From: JAJZAM01 sp027391075
Lineage (GTDB): Bacteria > Actinomycetota > Acidimicrobiia > Acidimicrobiales > Palsa-688
DNA: 64,000 nt
Direction: 5' to 3'
Assembly: GCA_027391075.1 (NCBI GenBank)
Contig: DAHYHI010000042.1
Span: forward strand, 1-64,000
Both the position numbers and the translations under genes were made by a program. Below the pieces are notes generated by a model. The model was not told where the DNA came from. It saw only the letters and a list, made by a program, of their open reading frames with translations, and did no database searches. Positions 36,020 to 44,628 of the stretch are shown in pieces (position 1 is the first letter of the stretch; every line of letters begins with the position of its first letter).

Positions 36020-37699
36020 TCAGGTCTTGGTGAAGAACTCGATCTCGGCGATGGAGACGTTCTGACCGGTACCGGTAGCGGCGTACACGCTCTGGATATT
36101 GAACGTTACCGACGTGGCCCCGTCAGCCGACACGCTGAAGGTCTGGAAGCTGGCGGAGTCGGTCACGGTCAAGGTCTTGGTGACCGTCTTGGCTCCGTGG
36201 AACACCAGCTCGATCTTCTCCGGACGCGGTTCGGTCTCGTAGGACTGTGGAGTGTCCTGGTCACCGATGTGCAGCCCGATCTTGGCCACGTTGGTGGCCT
36301 GGGCGAACTGGACGGTGAGCGACTGCCCGGTAACCGTACCGGCCGACTGCCACGACGTGTTGATCTCGCCGTCGATGGCGTTGATGGGGGGGTGTCCGGC
36401 GGCCGAACTGGTGGCCGTGGCGGCGTGGGCGAAGAACTGGTTGTATGTCGGATGCACCTGCCCCACCACGTCGTGGTAGTAGCGGACGGCGCGGGCGTGC
36501 AGGCTCTTGTGCCACGGACCGATGAACGTCAGCACGACCACGGCGATGATGGCCAGGACGATGATGGTCCCGATACCTCGTGTCAACCACCCACCGTGAC
36601 CGCCGATGGCCCGGCGCCGCATCTTGGGCCGGTCGCCCGCCTGGCGCTGCTTCTTGGTGAGCAGCTTGCGCCACAGGGCCTTGTACCAGGGGAGCTGGAA
36701 CACCGCCGCCTCGACGAGCGAACCCCCGCAGCGACGGCAGAATTTGCGGGAGGGGTCGTTGCCCTCCCCGCACTGGCCGCACACCTTGTCGCCGGGGTTC
36801 ATCTGGCGGGTCGAGGGGGCCTTCTTGGCCACCGGGCGCGCTTTGGTCGCCTGGGGCTTCACGGCCTGGGGTTGCACCGCGGCCGGCGCGACCGGTCCCG
36901 GCTGTCCCCCGCCCGCCGTCGCAACGGCACCGGCTGGGGCGGCCGGGCCGGGCTGGACCGGGCCGCCGGGCTGGATCGGGCCGCCGGGTTGGACCGGGCC
37001 GCCGGGTTGGACGGGGGCACTCGATTGGGCCGGAGCCGGAGTCTCGGTCACCGTCGTCCGCTTGGGTGCTCCAGGGGCGGAAAGGCCGGGCCCGGGTGTT
37101 GCCGGAGCGGGGGTGGCCGCGGCCGGCGGGGCGGGCGCGGCTGAAGGAGCGGGGGCCGCCGGCGGGGCGGACGGCGGGACCGCAGGGGCGGGCGCAACCA
37201 CCGGCGACGGCGGGGCCGGGGAGGCCGGAGCCTCTCCGGCTGGCGCGGCCGCCCCTCCGGGGGCCGGCGGGACCAGATCCGACGAGGCCGCGGAGGCCTC
37301 CGATCCAGTCGACGGCGGGGCCGGGACCCCGGCGCTCGCCGGGCCGCCGACATGGCCCGACAGGCCACCTCCGGCGACCGGGGCGGCCACTGCGCCGGGG
37401 GTGGGGGGCTCCGGCTCGACCGAGGCGGGCGCGACCTCCTCGACCGCCGTGGCGGCCGGCCCGGCGGCGACCGGCGCCCCCGTAGCGGGGCTGTCGCCGA
37501 TGCCGATCACTTCCTTGACCCGATCGATGATGCCCACATGGGCCTCGGTCTCGGGCTCGGGTTCGGGTTCGGGTTGAGGGGCGGGAGCCGGGGCTTGCGC
37601 CGCGACCTTCTGGCCTTCCCATTCGAGGAAGCTCGCGCACGAGCCGCAGAACGTGTCGGAGTCCTCGTTGTGGAACCCGCATCGGCTGCAAACAATCAC
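36020..37699 (-). CDS. zinc-ribbon / Pro-rich / single-pass membrane protein with discoidin-like domain
   Basis: 559 residues from GTG (AAGGGAG eight bases upstream). Order: zinc ribbon 1 (Cys 4, 7, 18, 21), about 270 residues of Pro/Ala-rich linker with four PxQPGGP repeats (about 228-252), zinc ribbon 2 (Cys 307, 310, 321, 324), a basic stretch, one membrane helix (about 374-393), and an external beta-sandwich of the F5/8 (discoidin, NADase-type glycan-binding) kind (AIDGEINTSWQSAGTVTGQSLTVQFAQ is the signature region). The cytoplasmic ribbons could bind the particle while the outer domain binds wall glycans (inference). Confidence 0.7.
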   Translation of the reverse strand: MIVCSRCGFHNEDSDTFCGSCASFLEWEGQKVAAQAPAPAPQPEPEPEPETEAHVGIIDRVKEVIGIGDSPATGAPVAAGPAATAVEEVAPASVEPEPPTPGAVAAPVAGGGLSGHVGGPASAGVPAPPSTGSEASAASSDLVPPAPGGAAAPAGEAPASPAPPSPVVAPAPAVPPSAPPAAPAPSAAPAPPAAATPAPATPGPGLSAPGAPKRTTVTETPAPAQSSAPVQPGGPVQPGGPIQPGGPVQPGPAAPAGAVATAGGGQPGPVAPAAVQPQAVKPQATKARPVAKKAPSTRQMNPGDKVCGQCGEGNDPSRKFCRRCGGSLVEAAVFQLPWYKALWRKLLTKKQRQAGDRPKMRRRAIGGHGGWLTRGIGTIIVLAIIAVVVLTFIGPWHKSLHARAVRYYHDVVGQVHPTYNQFFAHAATATSSAAGHPPINAIDGEINTSWQSAGTVTGQSLTVQFAQATNVAKIGLHIGDQDTPQSYETEPRPEKIELVFHGAKTVTKTLTVTDSASFQTFSVSADGATSVTFNIQSVYAATGTGQNVSIAEIEFFTKT

Positions 37700-37831
37700 T
37701 CGGACGGCTCCCTTCCCTCCGGAACGATCCCGACCCGGAGGCTTCTTCGAAACATGCACAGTTGCGCCCATCGGCGCGGCTATCGGCTGAGGCCCGATCC
37801 TGGCAGATTAACCACCGGGATGCGATTACCC

Positions 37832-37848
37832 GCCGGCCCAGGGCCGGC
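37832..37848. terminator. GC hairpin at the end of the FG-GAP gene
   Basis: GCCGGCCC A GGGCCGGC, overlapping the TAG of the FG-GAP gene on the minus strand. Pairing leaves a 6-base stem with a 5-base loop. The following 130 bases up to the next start contain no gene and may hold a promoter. Confidence 0.35.
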
Positions 37849-39239
37849 TACAGATACCGGGCGATCTCCGGTGTGAACTTCTTCCACCAGTCGGGCGCCA
37901 GACCGCCCCACCGCAGCGGCGGTCCGGTCACCAGAGCGGGGATGTCCATCCACGTGGGGGGCGTCTCGGCGGTTGCGTAGATGAAACCGCCACCCTCCTG
38001 GCCCGATTTGGCCACCCCCGGAGCGGCCACCATGACCCATCTACCCTGCAGGTAGTCCGACGCCGACACCGCGGCGCCGAAGCGGTTGCCCGGTTTGCCC
38101 GGCAACGCGGCCAGTTCCTCGTCGAGTTGGTACCCGTCCTCGGCCTCGGTGAAGCGGAACGCCGAGCCGGGGCCGGCCCCGGGGGCGCCGACCGCCAAGG
38201 TGGCCGACTTCACCCCCGGCGGGGTCTCGGCGAAGGCCACCGCGGCACCGAAGTTCCCGCCGCCCACCGAGCCGTAGAGCCGCTTCTCGGAGTCCACGAA
38301 CGAACCGTCCTGGAAACCGAACAGCCACACCGCCCCGGTGTCTTCGACCTGATCATCGAAGTTCGGATCGTTGGGGGCTCCGACGGCCAGCACCGACCCG
38401 CCGGTCAGGGCCACTGCGGCTCCGAAGTTCTGCGTCTTGAAGTCCTCCGCCATCGGGAAGCTCGGCACCAGCGGTTCGCCGAATTTGAGGGAGGTCCAGG
38501 TGCCGGCCTCCGAGGTGCGGGCCACGTAGACGGCGCCCTGGCCCTCGCCCGCCCCCGGGGCTCCCACGGCCAGGGTCACGGTCCCGTCCGACCCGCCGGC
38601 ACCGTCGGTGGACATGGATATGGCCACGCTCGCCCCGAAACGGTCGCTGTCGGTTCCCGCCGCGTCCGGGTTACGGATGGGCGAGGTGTTCCACGGCTCG
38701 TTGGACTTGCGCAGCCCCTTGAACACCAAGACCTGTCCCGGCGCCCCGGCGCCCACCGGCGGCGCCGCTCCGGGAGCGCCGACCGCCACGTAGTGCTCCC
38801 GGCCGTCGCTGCAGTGGGCGACGGACACCCCGAAACGGTCCCCGGGGGCCGACTTGGGGTACGACAGTTCGGAGATGACCGGCTGGGCGGTGTAGCTCCA
38901 CGCCCCGTACGGGGGGGTCAAGACCAGGACCCGGCCGGGGGTGGTGGGGTCCCCCGCCGCTCCGACCACCAGCGTGTCGCCGAAGGCCACCAGGGAGGAC
39001 CCCACGCCGCGGATCTGCTCCGACCCGGAGATCTTGGCTCCGGCCATCACCCCCACGTAGCCCCAGGCGTTGCGCTCCTCCGAGTACATGTAGATGACCA
39101 CGGCTCCCCCACCGCCGAGGGCGTCAGGCGTGCCCACTGCCGCGACGCGGGTGCCGATGGCCACCGAGATGCCTGGGGTGTCGGCTGCGGTCTCGGGATC
39201 GAACAGCGGGAAGTACTCGAGGGATTCGTTCACCGGCAT
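37848..39239 (-). CDS. FG-GAP beta-propeller protein
   Basis: 463 residues with seven integrin-like FG-GAP blades; repeated units read DRFGVSVA...VAVGAPGA, DRFGASVAI...LAVGAPGAGEGQGAVYV, QNFGAAVAL...LAVGAPNDP, GNFGAAVAF...LAVGAPGAG, NRFGAAVSA...VMVAAPGVA. There is no signal peptide. A particle-attached receptor-binding or cargo protein fits the place occupied by fibre genes in other eCIS, but that is inference. Confidence 0.75.
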   Translation of the reverse strand: MPVNESLEYFPLFDPETAADTPGISVAIGTRVAAVGTPDALGGGGAVVIYMYSEERNAWGYVGVMAGAKISGSEQIRGVGSSLVAFGDTLVVGAAGDPTTPGRVLVLTPPYGAWSYTAQPVISELSYPKSAPGDRFGVSVAHCSDGREHYVAVGAPGAAPPVGAGAPGQVLVFKGLRKSNEPWNTSPIRNPDAAGTDSDRFGASVAISMSTDGAGGSDGTVTLAVGAPGAGEGQGAVYVARTSEAGTWTSLKFGEPLVPSFPMAEDFKTQNFGAAVALTGGSVLAVGAPNDPNFDDQVEDTGAVWLFGFQDGSFVDSEKRLYGSVGGGNFGAAVAFAETPPGVKSATLAVGAPGAGPGSAFRFTEAEDGYQLDEELAALPGKPGNRFGAAVSASDYLQGRWVMVAAPGVAKSGQEGGGFIYATAETPPTWMDIPALVTGPPLRWGGLAPDWWKKFTPEIARYL

Positions 39240-39266
39240 GGGAAAGGCTCCTTGTCCAAGGCTTGC

Positions 39267-40361
39267 TCAGGAGGTGCGGTCGGCAGCCGACGCGGCTGCG
39301 ACCTCGGCTCGTGCGACCTGCTCGCGCAGAACGTCGAGCGGCGGGATGGCGACCACCCGACCCAGGCCGTCGAACACCACCGAATCGGCCACCGCCGGGA
39401 AGTGATGTCGGCTCACCCGGACTATGTCGTCGGGGTTGGGCACACCGAAGTGGCCGCGGTAGGCGCAGGCGAAGGGGTCGTAGTAGGAACACTTGAGGGG
39501 GCGCTCGGGCTGACCGTACACCGAGCAGCGGTTGCCGTCGAGATGCCGGCAGGTGGCGTGCACGATCACCGCCCAGCCGGTGTCAGCCAAGCCGATCTCG
39601 ACGTTCGGGAACCCGATGCAGTAGCGCAGGAACTCCACCTGTGACGAGGTCTGGGGCAGGCCGCGGTCGAACACGAGGGTCCGGCAGCACCAGGCGCCGC
39701 AACCCTCGCACGGATCGGAGACGGCGGGCGAGCTGAAACGGTGGAATTCCCCCCGACGGTCCCCGGCGTCGGGCTTGTGGCCGAGGACCACCGACCGCCA
39801 CTCCTCCGCCATGGGATCGGGCCCGCGGGCGGGCGCCGGGCGGCGTTCGGTCGGCAGAGCGGCCAGACCGGCGAGCAGGTCGTCCCAGGCGGGGAAACCG
39901 CTGATGCGACGGTCGTCGTCGAAGGTGATCTGCTCGGCCAGCCAGGCCATCCGGTGGGCGTCGAGGAGGGGCTTCTCGGCGTGGAGGTCGGTGGTGAACA
40001 CCTTGCGGTAGCTGCAGGTGTGCGACTGGTAGGTGATGCAGACCGCCGGCTGCAGAGCCGACCCGTGGACCTGGCACAGCCCGCGGTCCACATCGAGGTT
40101 GCCGCAGGGCTGGTAAAGGTACACATCCACTTGGCGGTCGGGCCGGATCGCCAACAGGATCCCCTCGAAGTTGAGCAGGAAGGTGGCGTAGTCCACATCC
40201 ATGATGGTGTCCATCCGGAAGTCGCGCAGCAGGAGGTGGGTGCAGCAGGGAGAGCTGGTACAGCTGCTGCACGGGGGGGCCAGCGCCTCCCGGTAGCTGA
40301 GCGTCGGCGGTCCCGTCGACAGCTGGACCGGCTGCCCGGACGGGTTGACGGATCCAGCCAC
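39267..40361 (-). CDS. double cysteine-cluster protein (YkgJ-like)
   Basis: 364 residues from a GTG that shares its G with the stop of the upstream gene. It contains two cysteine clusters: N-terminal (PPCSSCTSSPCCTHLLL, then YQPCGN, GLCQVHG, AVCITYQSHTCSY) and C-terminal (DPCEGCGAWCCRTLVF, ATCRHLDGNRCSVYGQPERPLKCSYYDPFAC). Both resemble the zinc/iron-chelating YkgJ cysteine-cluster family, so the protein looks like a duplicated YkgJ unit. This is unusual inside an eCIS operon. It may bind a metal centre and modify or mature a particle protein. Confidence 0.65.
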   Translation of the reverse strand: MAGSVNPSGQPVQLSTGPPTLSYREALAPPCSSCTSSPCCTHLLLRDFRMDTIMDVDYATFLLNFEGILLAIRPDRQVDVYLYQPCGNLDVDRGLCQVHGSALQPAVCITYQSHTCSYRKVFTTDLHAEKPLLDAHRMAWLAEQITFDDDRRISGFPAWDDLLAGLAALPTERRPAPARGPDPMAEEWRSVVLGHKPDAGDRRGEFHRFSSPAVSDPCEGCGAWCCRTLVFDRGLPQTSSQVEFLRYCIGFPNVEIGLADTGWAVIVHATCRHLDGNRCSVYGQPERPLKCSYYDPFACAYRGHFGVPNPDDIVRVSRHHFPAVADSVVFDGLGRVVAIPPLDVLREQVARAEVAAASAADRTS

Positions 40362-41485
40362 TAGCCCACGCTCCTACCGCCGGCCAGCCACTTGCCGACC
40401 CGATTGGCCACCTTGGTGGTGCCCTTGTTGGCGGCGACGCCCGCCTTCTTGAAATCAGCCGCCGCCCTGCTCGACTTCACCGCCTGCTTCGCTCCACTCA
40501 TGTCCTTGCGGATGCCCTGCGCATCCCGGCCAATCGTAGACTTGAGGGGGGCCAGGCGCTGCTTGGTGAGGTTCTTCTCCCGCAGCAAGGCGCTCTTGGT
40601 GGGGGCCAGGGCCTTCATCGCGGCCTTCTTGTCAGCTCCGGCGACCTTCTTCACCGCCTGCATCTCCTTGCTGGCCAGCTGACGACCCGGGGCGGAGGTC
40701 TGCGCCGCCCACTTCTTGGCCGCCGACGCGTCCGACTTGGCCGCCGACGCGGCCGACTTGCCCGCCGACCGGGCGCTGGCGAGGAGCTGCTTGGACTGCG
40801 TAGCGGCCGGATTCAGGTTCTTGGCCTGCTGGGTCTTCTGGCGCAACAGGGCGCTCTTGGTCGGGGCCAGGGCGGCCACGAGCTTCTTCTTGTCCGCTTG
40901 GGCGATGCCCTTGAGGACCTGCTTGTCGTGCTTGGCCACCTCCTGGAGCGGGGCGGCCGCCTGCTTGGCCTTGGCTACGTCCTGGGCCTTGACCTGTTTG
41001 GCCGCCGCTTTCATCCGGTCCAGACCGGGGACGATCTCCTTGGCCGCCGACTGCTTGGAGCGCAGCAGGGCGCTGCGTACGGGCGCGGCCCGCGCCGCCA
41101 TCTGCTGGCGGATTATCTCCCTCCGGATCTGGGCACCCTCCGACAGCCCCTTGAAGTCGCCCTTCGAGGCGGCGTCACTGACCATCCAGAAGGCCACGGG
41201 AACGGCCACCACCCCGGCGATCCCGGCCGCCCCGGCCGCCCCGCCCCGTCGCGACCGGCCGCCGGCGCCGGCCCGGCCAGCCGCCGGTCCCGACGCGCCC
41301 GGGAACCGGCCCGGGGTCATGTGCGACTCGAACCCCGGCCTCGTTCCGGGATGGGGTTCAGCGCGCTTGGCGCCCGAAGCCGCTTTGGCGCCGGGAAGTT
41401 TGCCGACGCCGGGCAGGCCCTTGACGCCCGGCGCCTTCAGCCCGGCGACGAGCTTGCCCGGCCGAGGCGGGTCGGGATGCGCCAC
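40361..41485 (-). CDS. Lys/Ala-rich repeat protein with one hydrophobic segment
   Basis: 374 residues, strongly basic. The Gly/Pro/Lys-rich N-terminus (about 1-80) leads to a hydrophobic stretch (about 83-103, AAGIAGVVAVPVAFWMVSDA), then 270 residues of Lys/Ala helix. Three repeats APxxSALLRxK (134-144, 207-217, 294-304) and a partial fourth (312-321) are evident. It sits directly after the baseplate genes, where eCIS encode tape measure or cargo. It is short for a tape measure but has the helical character. It overlaps the next gene by one base. Confidence 0.6.
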   Translation of the reverse strand: MAHPDPPRPGKLVAGLKAPGVKGLPGVGKLPGAKAASGAKRAEPHPGTRPGFESHMTPGRFPGASGPAAGRAGAGGRSRRGGAAGAAGIAGVVAVPVAFWMVSDAASKGDFKGLSEGAQIRREIIRQQMAARAAPVRSALLRSKQSAAKEIVPGLDRMKAAAKQVKAQDVAKAKQAAAPLQEVAKHDKQVLKGIAQADKKKLVAALAPTKSALLRQKTQQAKNLNPAATQSKQLLASARSAGKSAASAAKSDASAAKKWAAQTSAPGRQLASKEMQAVKKVAGADKKAAMKALAPTKSALLREKNLTKQRLAPLKSTIGRDAQGIRKDMSGAKQAVKSSRAAADFKKAGVAANKGTTKVANRVGKWLAGGRSVG

Positions 41486-41488
41486 CGG

Positions 41489-42268
41489 TCAGTCCGTCGC
41501 CTCTTCGTCGTCGATGCGGCTGTCGGCGGGCGCCTCGAGCTCCTCGGTGTCGCCCGGGGTCTGGGGGGCGAGCTCGATGTACTCCGAGCCGGGGAGGGCG
41601 ACGGCTCCGGGAGCACCCACGGCGCCATGCTCGCCGGTGTCGCCGGCGGCCTGGACCTCGGTCCCGCCGGCCACCAGCTCCAACTCGAAGGGCACGTGGG
41701 CGGGCCGGTTGGCGTCGATGATCCGGGCCAGCGTGCCCCGCCGGATATCGGCGTCGTCGTCCACCTGGAGGCGCACCCTCAGGTAGGGACGCGACGTGCC
41801 GGGCAGCGCCGAGCCGGCGTTCTGGGACCAGCTGCAGCCCCCGTTGTCCTCGACCGTCGGCGTGACACCGGAGTACAACTCGACGTGGGATACGAGCGAG
41901 GCGATGGACCCCCGCAGCCGGTAGAGACCGACGGCCTCCAGGATCAGCCGACGCCGACGCTCGACCGTCCAGGTCTCATCCACGTCGAGGCCGACCCACC
42001 CGGCCAGCCAGTCGATGAAGTCCTCGGGGGCCAGAGCCGGGTCGAGATAGGCGTCGAAGCAGTCCAAGGTGTTGAACACCGGGGCCAGGACCTCGTCGAA
42101 GGCCGCCAGGAGCCGGCCACAGAACTCGTCCTCCTGGAGCGAGGCCGGGACCTGCTCGATCAATGGACGCGGTGTCGGGAGGCCCTCGACCCAACCACGG
42201 CCCGCGGCGGGGCCGACCTCGACTTCGGGCGCGGTTGGATGGCCCGCCTCCGGAAGGACCATGGACAC
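41489..42268 (-). CDS. phage tail protein I-like baseplate protein
   Basis: 259 residues from a GTG overlapping the gpJ stop (TAGTG) with GGAGGAG eight bases upstream. The core (about 40-200) matches the P2 gpI-like phage tail family found in eCIS: LLAAFDEVLAPVFNTLDCFDAYLDPALAPEDFIDWLAGWVGLDVDETW and RRRLILEAVGLYRLRGSIASL, then RVRLQV...IIDANRPAHVPFELELV. An acidic tail of about 55 residues follows. It forms the baseplate periphery with gpJ. Confidence 0.85.
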   Translation of the reverse strand: MSMVLPEAGHPTAPEVEVGPAAGRGWVEGLPTPRPLIEQVPASLQEDEFCGRLLAAFDEVLAPVFNTLDCFDAYLDPALAPEDFIDWLAGWVGLDVDETWTVERRRRLILEAVGLYRLRGSIASLVSHVELYSGVTPTVEDNGGCSWSQNAGSALPGTSRPYLRVRLQVDDDADIRRGTLARIIDANRPAHVPFELELVAGGTEVQAAGDTGEHGAVGAPGAVALPGSEYIELAPQTPGDTEELEAPADSRIDDEEATD

Positions 42269-44223
42269 TACGCCGACTCCTCCACCCGGACCTGGTGCTG
42301 GTAGGAGAAGACCAGCGCGTTGGGGGCGACCTCGACGCGCTGGGCGGCGGCCCCCCGCTCCCCGGTGATCGGGTTGGCGGCGAACAGCCGCACGTCCTCG
42401 ACCAGCTCGGTGCCGGGCAGACGCTGCAGCAGGGCGTAGATCTCCCCCATGTGCACCGGACGGCCGAAGGCCCACCCGTTGCCGTCGAGCCCGCCGGTGA
42501 TGGGGTGGAGGTAGGCGTAGAGAGCGTCGGTTGCGGTCCGCTGCAGACGGCCGGGGTCGGCCCACGGCCGGGCCTTCATCATGGCCACGACGGTCACGCC
42601 CTGATAGGCCGGCGGCTCCACCAGCACCCGCGAGCCGATGGTCCGACGTCCATCGAGGAAGGTGGCGATGTTGGCCAGGGTTTCGGCCGGGGGCACCAAC
42701 TGCTCGAAGGACAGGCGACCGTCCTCGTCGTCGGCGACGGCGGGCACCACCAAGACCCTCACCCCGCCGGCCTCGTCGTCTGTGGCGGCCGGAACGGCCT
42801 TGATGCGGGCCGCCTCGGGGGCCGCCTCGCGGGCCAGCTGCTCGAAGTCCTCGGCGGTCACGGCCCGGCCGAGGGTGCGCATCACGATCGGGCCCCGGAC
42901 CTTGGCCTCTTCGATATCCTCCCCGTCGACCCCACCGGTCGCCGGGTAGCGGTTCTCCACCCGGGCCACGTAGGGAATGGTCGTGCGGCACACCCGGACG
43001 CTCCCTGCGGCGACGTTGCCCTGGCGCCCTCCTCCGGTGTGGTACCGGCGGACGCGCAGCACCGCGCCCTTGGCGGGAACGGCCCCGTACTGGATGAGGC
43101 CGCCGTCAGGGGTGCGGACCGAAGGCCCGAGCAGCAGCTCGCCGGTCACGTAGTCGAGCACGAAGTGGCGGTCTTCGGGTTCGCTCTGGGAGAACTCCTC
43201 GACCTGCGACCATTCCTGCCATCCCTCCTCCTCGTCGGAGACCTCGAGGACGACGGGCTCGTCCCACGGCACCACCGGCACGCGCGACACCAGGAAACGC
43301 TGGCCGGGCACCCCCTCCGACATGCCGACCACGTCCTCCTCGACGATCTCGGCCTGCACGGAGTCGCAGGTCCCGCCGATGGTCGTAACCTCGATCTGCT
43401 TGATCAGAGGTGAGTTGCTGTAGAAGGGCTGACCTTCCTCGGGGGTGGTGGTTCGGGCTCGCACCCAGCCGGCGCGCAGCCCGTGCTCGACCGACGCGGT
43501 ATGCGACGAAGGGACGTGGAGGACGACCTGGCCGGCCCGGTTGAGGCCGCCGGTGGTGTCCCGATCGAGCTCGCAGGCCACCCAGCTCTCCCCGTCGAAG
43601 GCCTCCCAGGCCAGCGGCGGCCAGTCGGGGTTGACCCCGATGCCTTCTACGTTGCAGTCGAACCTCAGGCTGATGGCGCAATTGGGGACAGCCGACGTGA
43701 GACCGATCAACAGAACCTCGTCGGGCACGGGCTGAGGTGAGAAGCACGAGAAGGCCGACAGCTTGATCGAGTCGGTGTGGTTGCGCCAGGTGCCTCCCGT
43801 CGGGATGGAGCCGACGTACTCCATCTGGCTGGGCACGATGTCGAGGGCCTCGGTGGTGGTGAAGGCCACGGCCGATCCGACGGCCTCGGTGCGCGGCGTG
43901 GCCACCTCGACCCCCGCCGGGACCACGACCGTGGTCTCCTGGGGGGCCGACAGCCAGAAGGTCACCCGAGCGGAGGCGGCCGAAGGCGGCAGGAGCCGGA
44001 CACCGATCAGCTCCAGGAACTTGATGTAGTTGCGCTCCGGCATACGGTTGAGCCGGTAGAGCAGCTGGTCGGTCATGTAGGCGAAGGTCTCGATGAGGGT
44101 GATCCCCGGGTCCGAGACGTTGTGATCGGTCCACTCGGGGCAGCGCCTCTGGACCAGGCGCTTGGACTCGTCCACGAGATTCTGAAAGCGGCGGTCATCC
44201 AGGTTGGGTGCCGGCAGAACCAT
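42268..44223 (-). CDS. gpJ-like baseplate wedge protein (Afp12/Pvc12 type)
   Basis: 651 residues. The N-terminus LPAPNLDDRRFQNLVDESKRLV and WTDHNVSDPGITLIETFAYMTDQLLYRLNRMPERNYIKFLELIG are hallmarks of the putative baseplate assembly protein of eCIS and gpJ-like phage proteins. It ends with the C-terminal MGEIYALLQRLPGTELVEDVRLF region. It bridges the sheath-contacting wedge to the tail I protein. Five bases separate it from gp25. Confidence 0.9.
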   Translation of the reverse strand: MVLPAPNLDDRRFQNLVDESKRLVQRRCPEWTDHNVSDPGITLIETFAYMTDQLLYRLNRMPERNYIKFLELIGVRLLPPSAASARVTFWLSAPQETTVVVPAGVEVATPRTEAVGSAVAFTTTEALDIVPSQMEYVGSIPTGGTWRNHTDSIKLSAFSCFSPQPVPDEVLLIGLTSAVPNCAISLRFDCNVEGIGVNPDWPPLAWEAFDGESWVACELDRDTTGGLNRAGQVVLHVPSSHTASVEHGLRAGWVRARTTTPEEGQPFYSNSPLIKQIEVTTIGGTCDSVQAEIVEEDVVGMSEGVPGQRFLVSRVPVVPWDEPVVLEVSDEEEGWQEWSQVEEFSQSEPEDRHFVLDYVTGELLLGPSVRTPDGGLIQYGAVPAKGAVLRVRRYHTGGGRQGNVAAGSVRVCRTTIPYVARVENRYPATGGVDGEDIEEAKVRGPIVMRTLGRAVTAEDFEQLAREAAPEAARIKAVPAATDDEAGGVRVLVVPAVADDEDGRLSFEQLVPPAETLANIATFLDGRRTIGSRVLVEPPAYQGVTVVAMMKARPWADPGRLQRTATDALYAYLHPITGGLDGNGWAFGRPVHMGEIYALLQRLPGTELVEDVRLFAANPITGERGAAAQRVEVAPNALVFSYQHQVRVEESA

Positions 44224-44228
44224 CTAGT

Positions 44229-44627
44229 TCACTCCTCTTCGTTGATGAGGTAGAAGGGGAAGACCAGGTTCCGCGGGTCGTAGGAGCCCTTCTTCTGGTA
44301 CGAGATGTTTATGTACAGCGTGTTGCGCGCCACTTGGTCGACGGTCACGTCCACCGAGTTGACCTCGATGCGCGGCTCCCAGAACGCCAGTGACCGCTTG
44401 ACCTCGACCGAGATCAAACCGGCGGTGGTGGCGTCGGCGGGAGCGAACACGTAATCGTGGATGCCGCACCCGAAGCCGGGTCTCATGGGTCGCTCGCCGG
44501 GCACGGTGGCCAGGATCAGGCGTATGGCCCGAGAGATGTCGCTGTCCTCGCTGACGAGGGATATCCCACCCGAGGCGTCCGTGCGGAGGGGGTAGCTCCA
44601 CCCTTTGCCTATGAAGCTCTCGGCCAT
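44229..44627 (-). CDS. gp25-like baseplate wedge protein
   Basis: 132 residues, the usual gp25 length. Motifs: GKGWSYPLRTDASGGISLVS, IRLILATVPGERPMRPGFGCGIHDYVF (the conserved GERPMRPxFG signature) and RSLAFWEPRIEV. gp25 is the wedge subunit that triggers sheath contraction in T4-like and T6SS (TssE) systems. Confidence 0.93.
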   Translation of the reverse strand: MAESFIGKGWSYPLRTDASGGISLVSEDSDISRAIRLILATVPGERPMRPGFGCGIHDYVFAPADATTAGLISVEVKRSLAFWEPRIEVNSVDVTVDQVARNTLYINISYQKKGSYDPRNLVFPFYLINEEE

Positions 44628-44628
44628 T

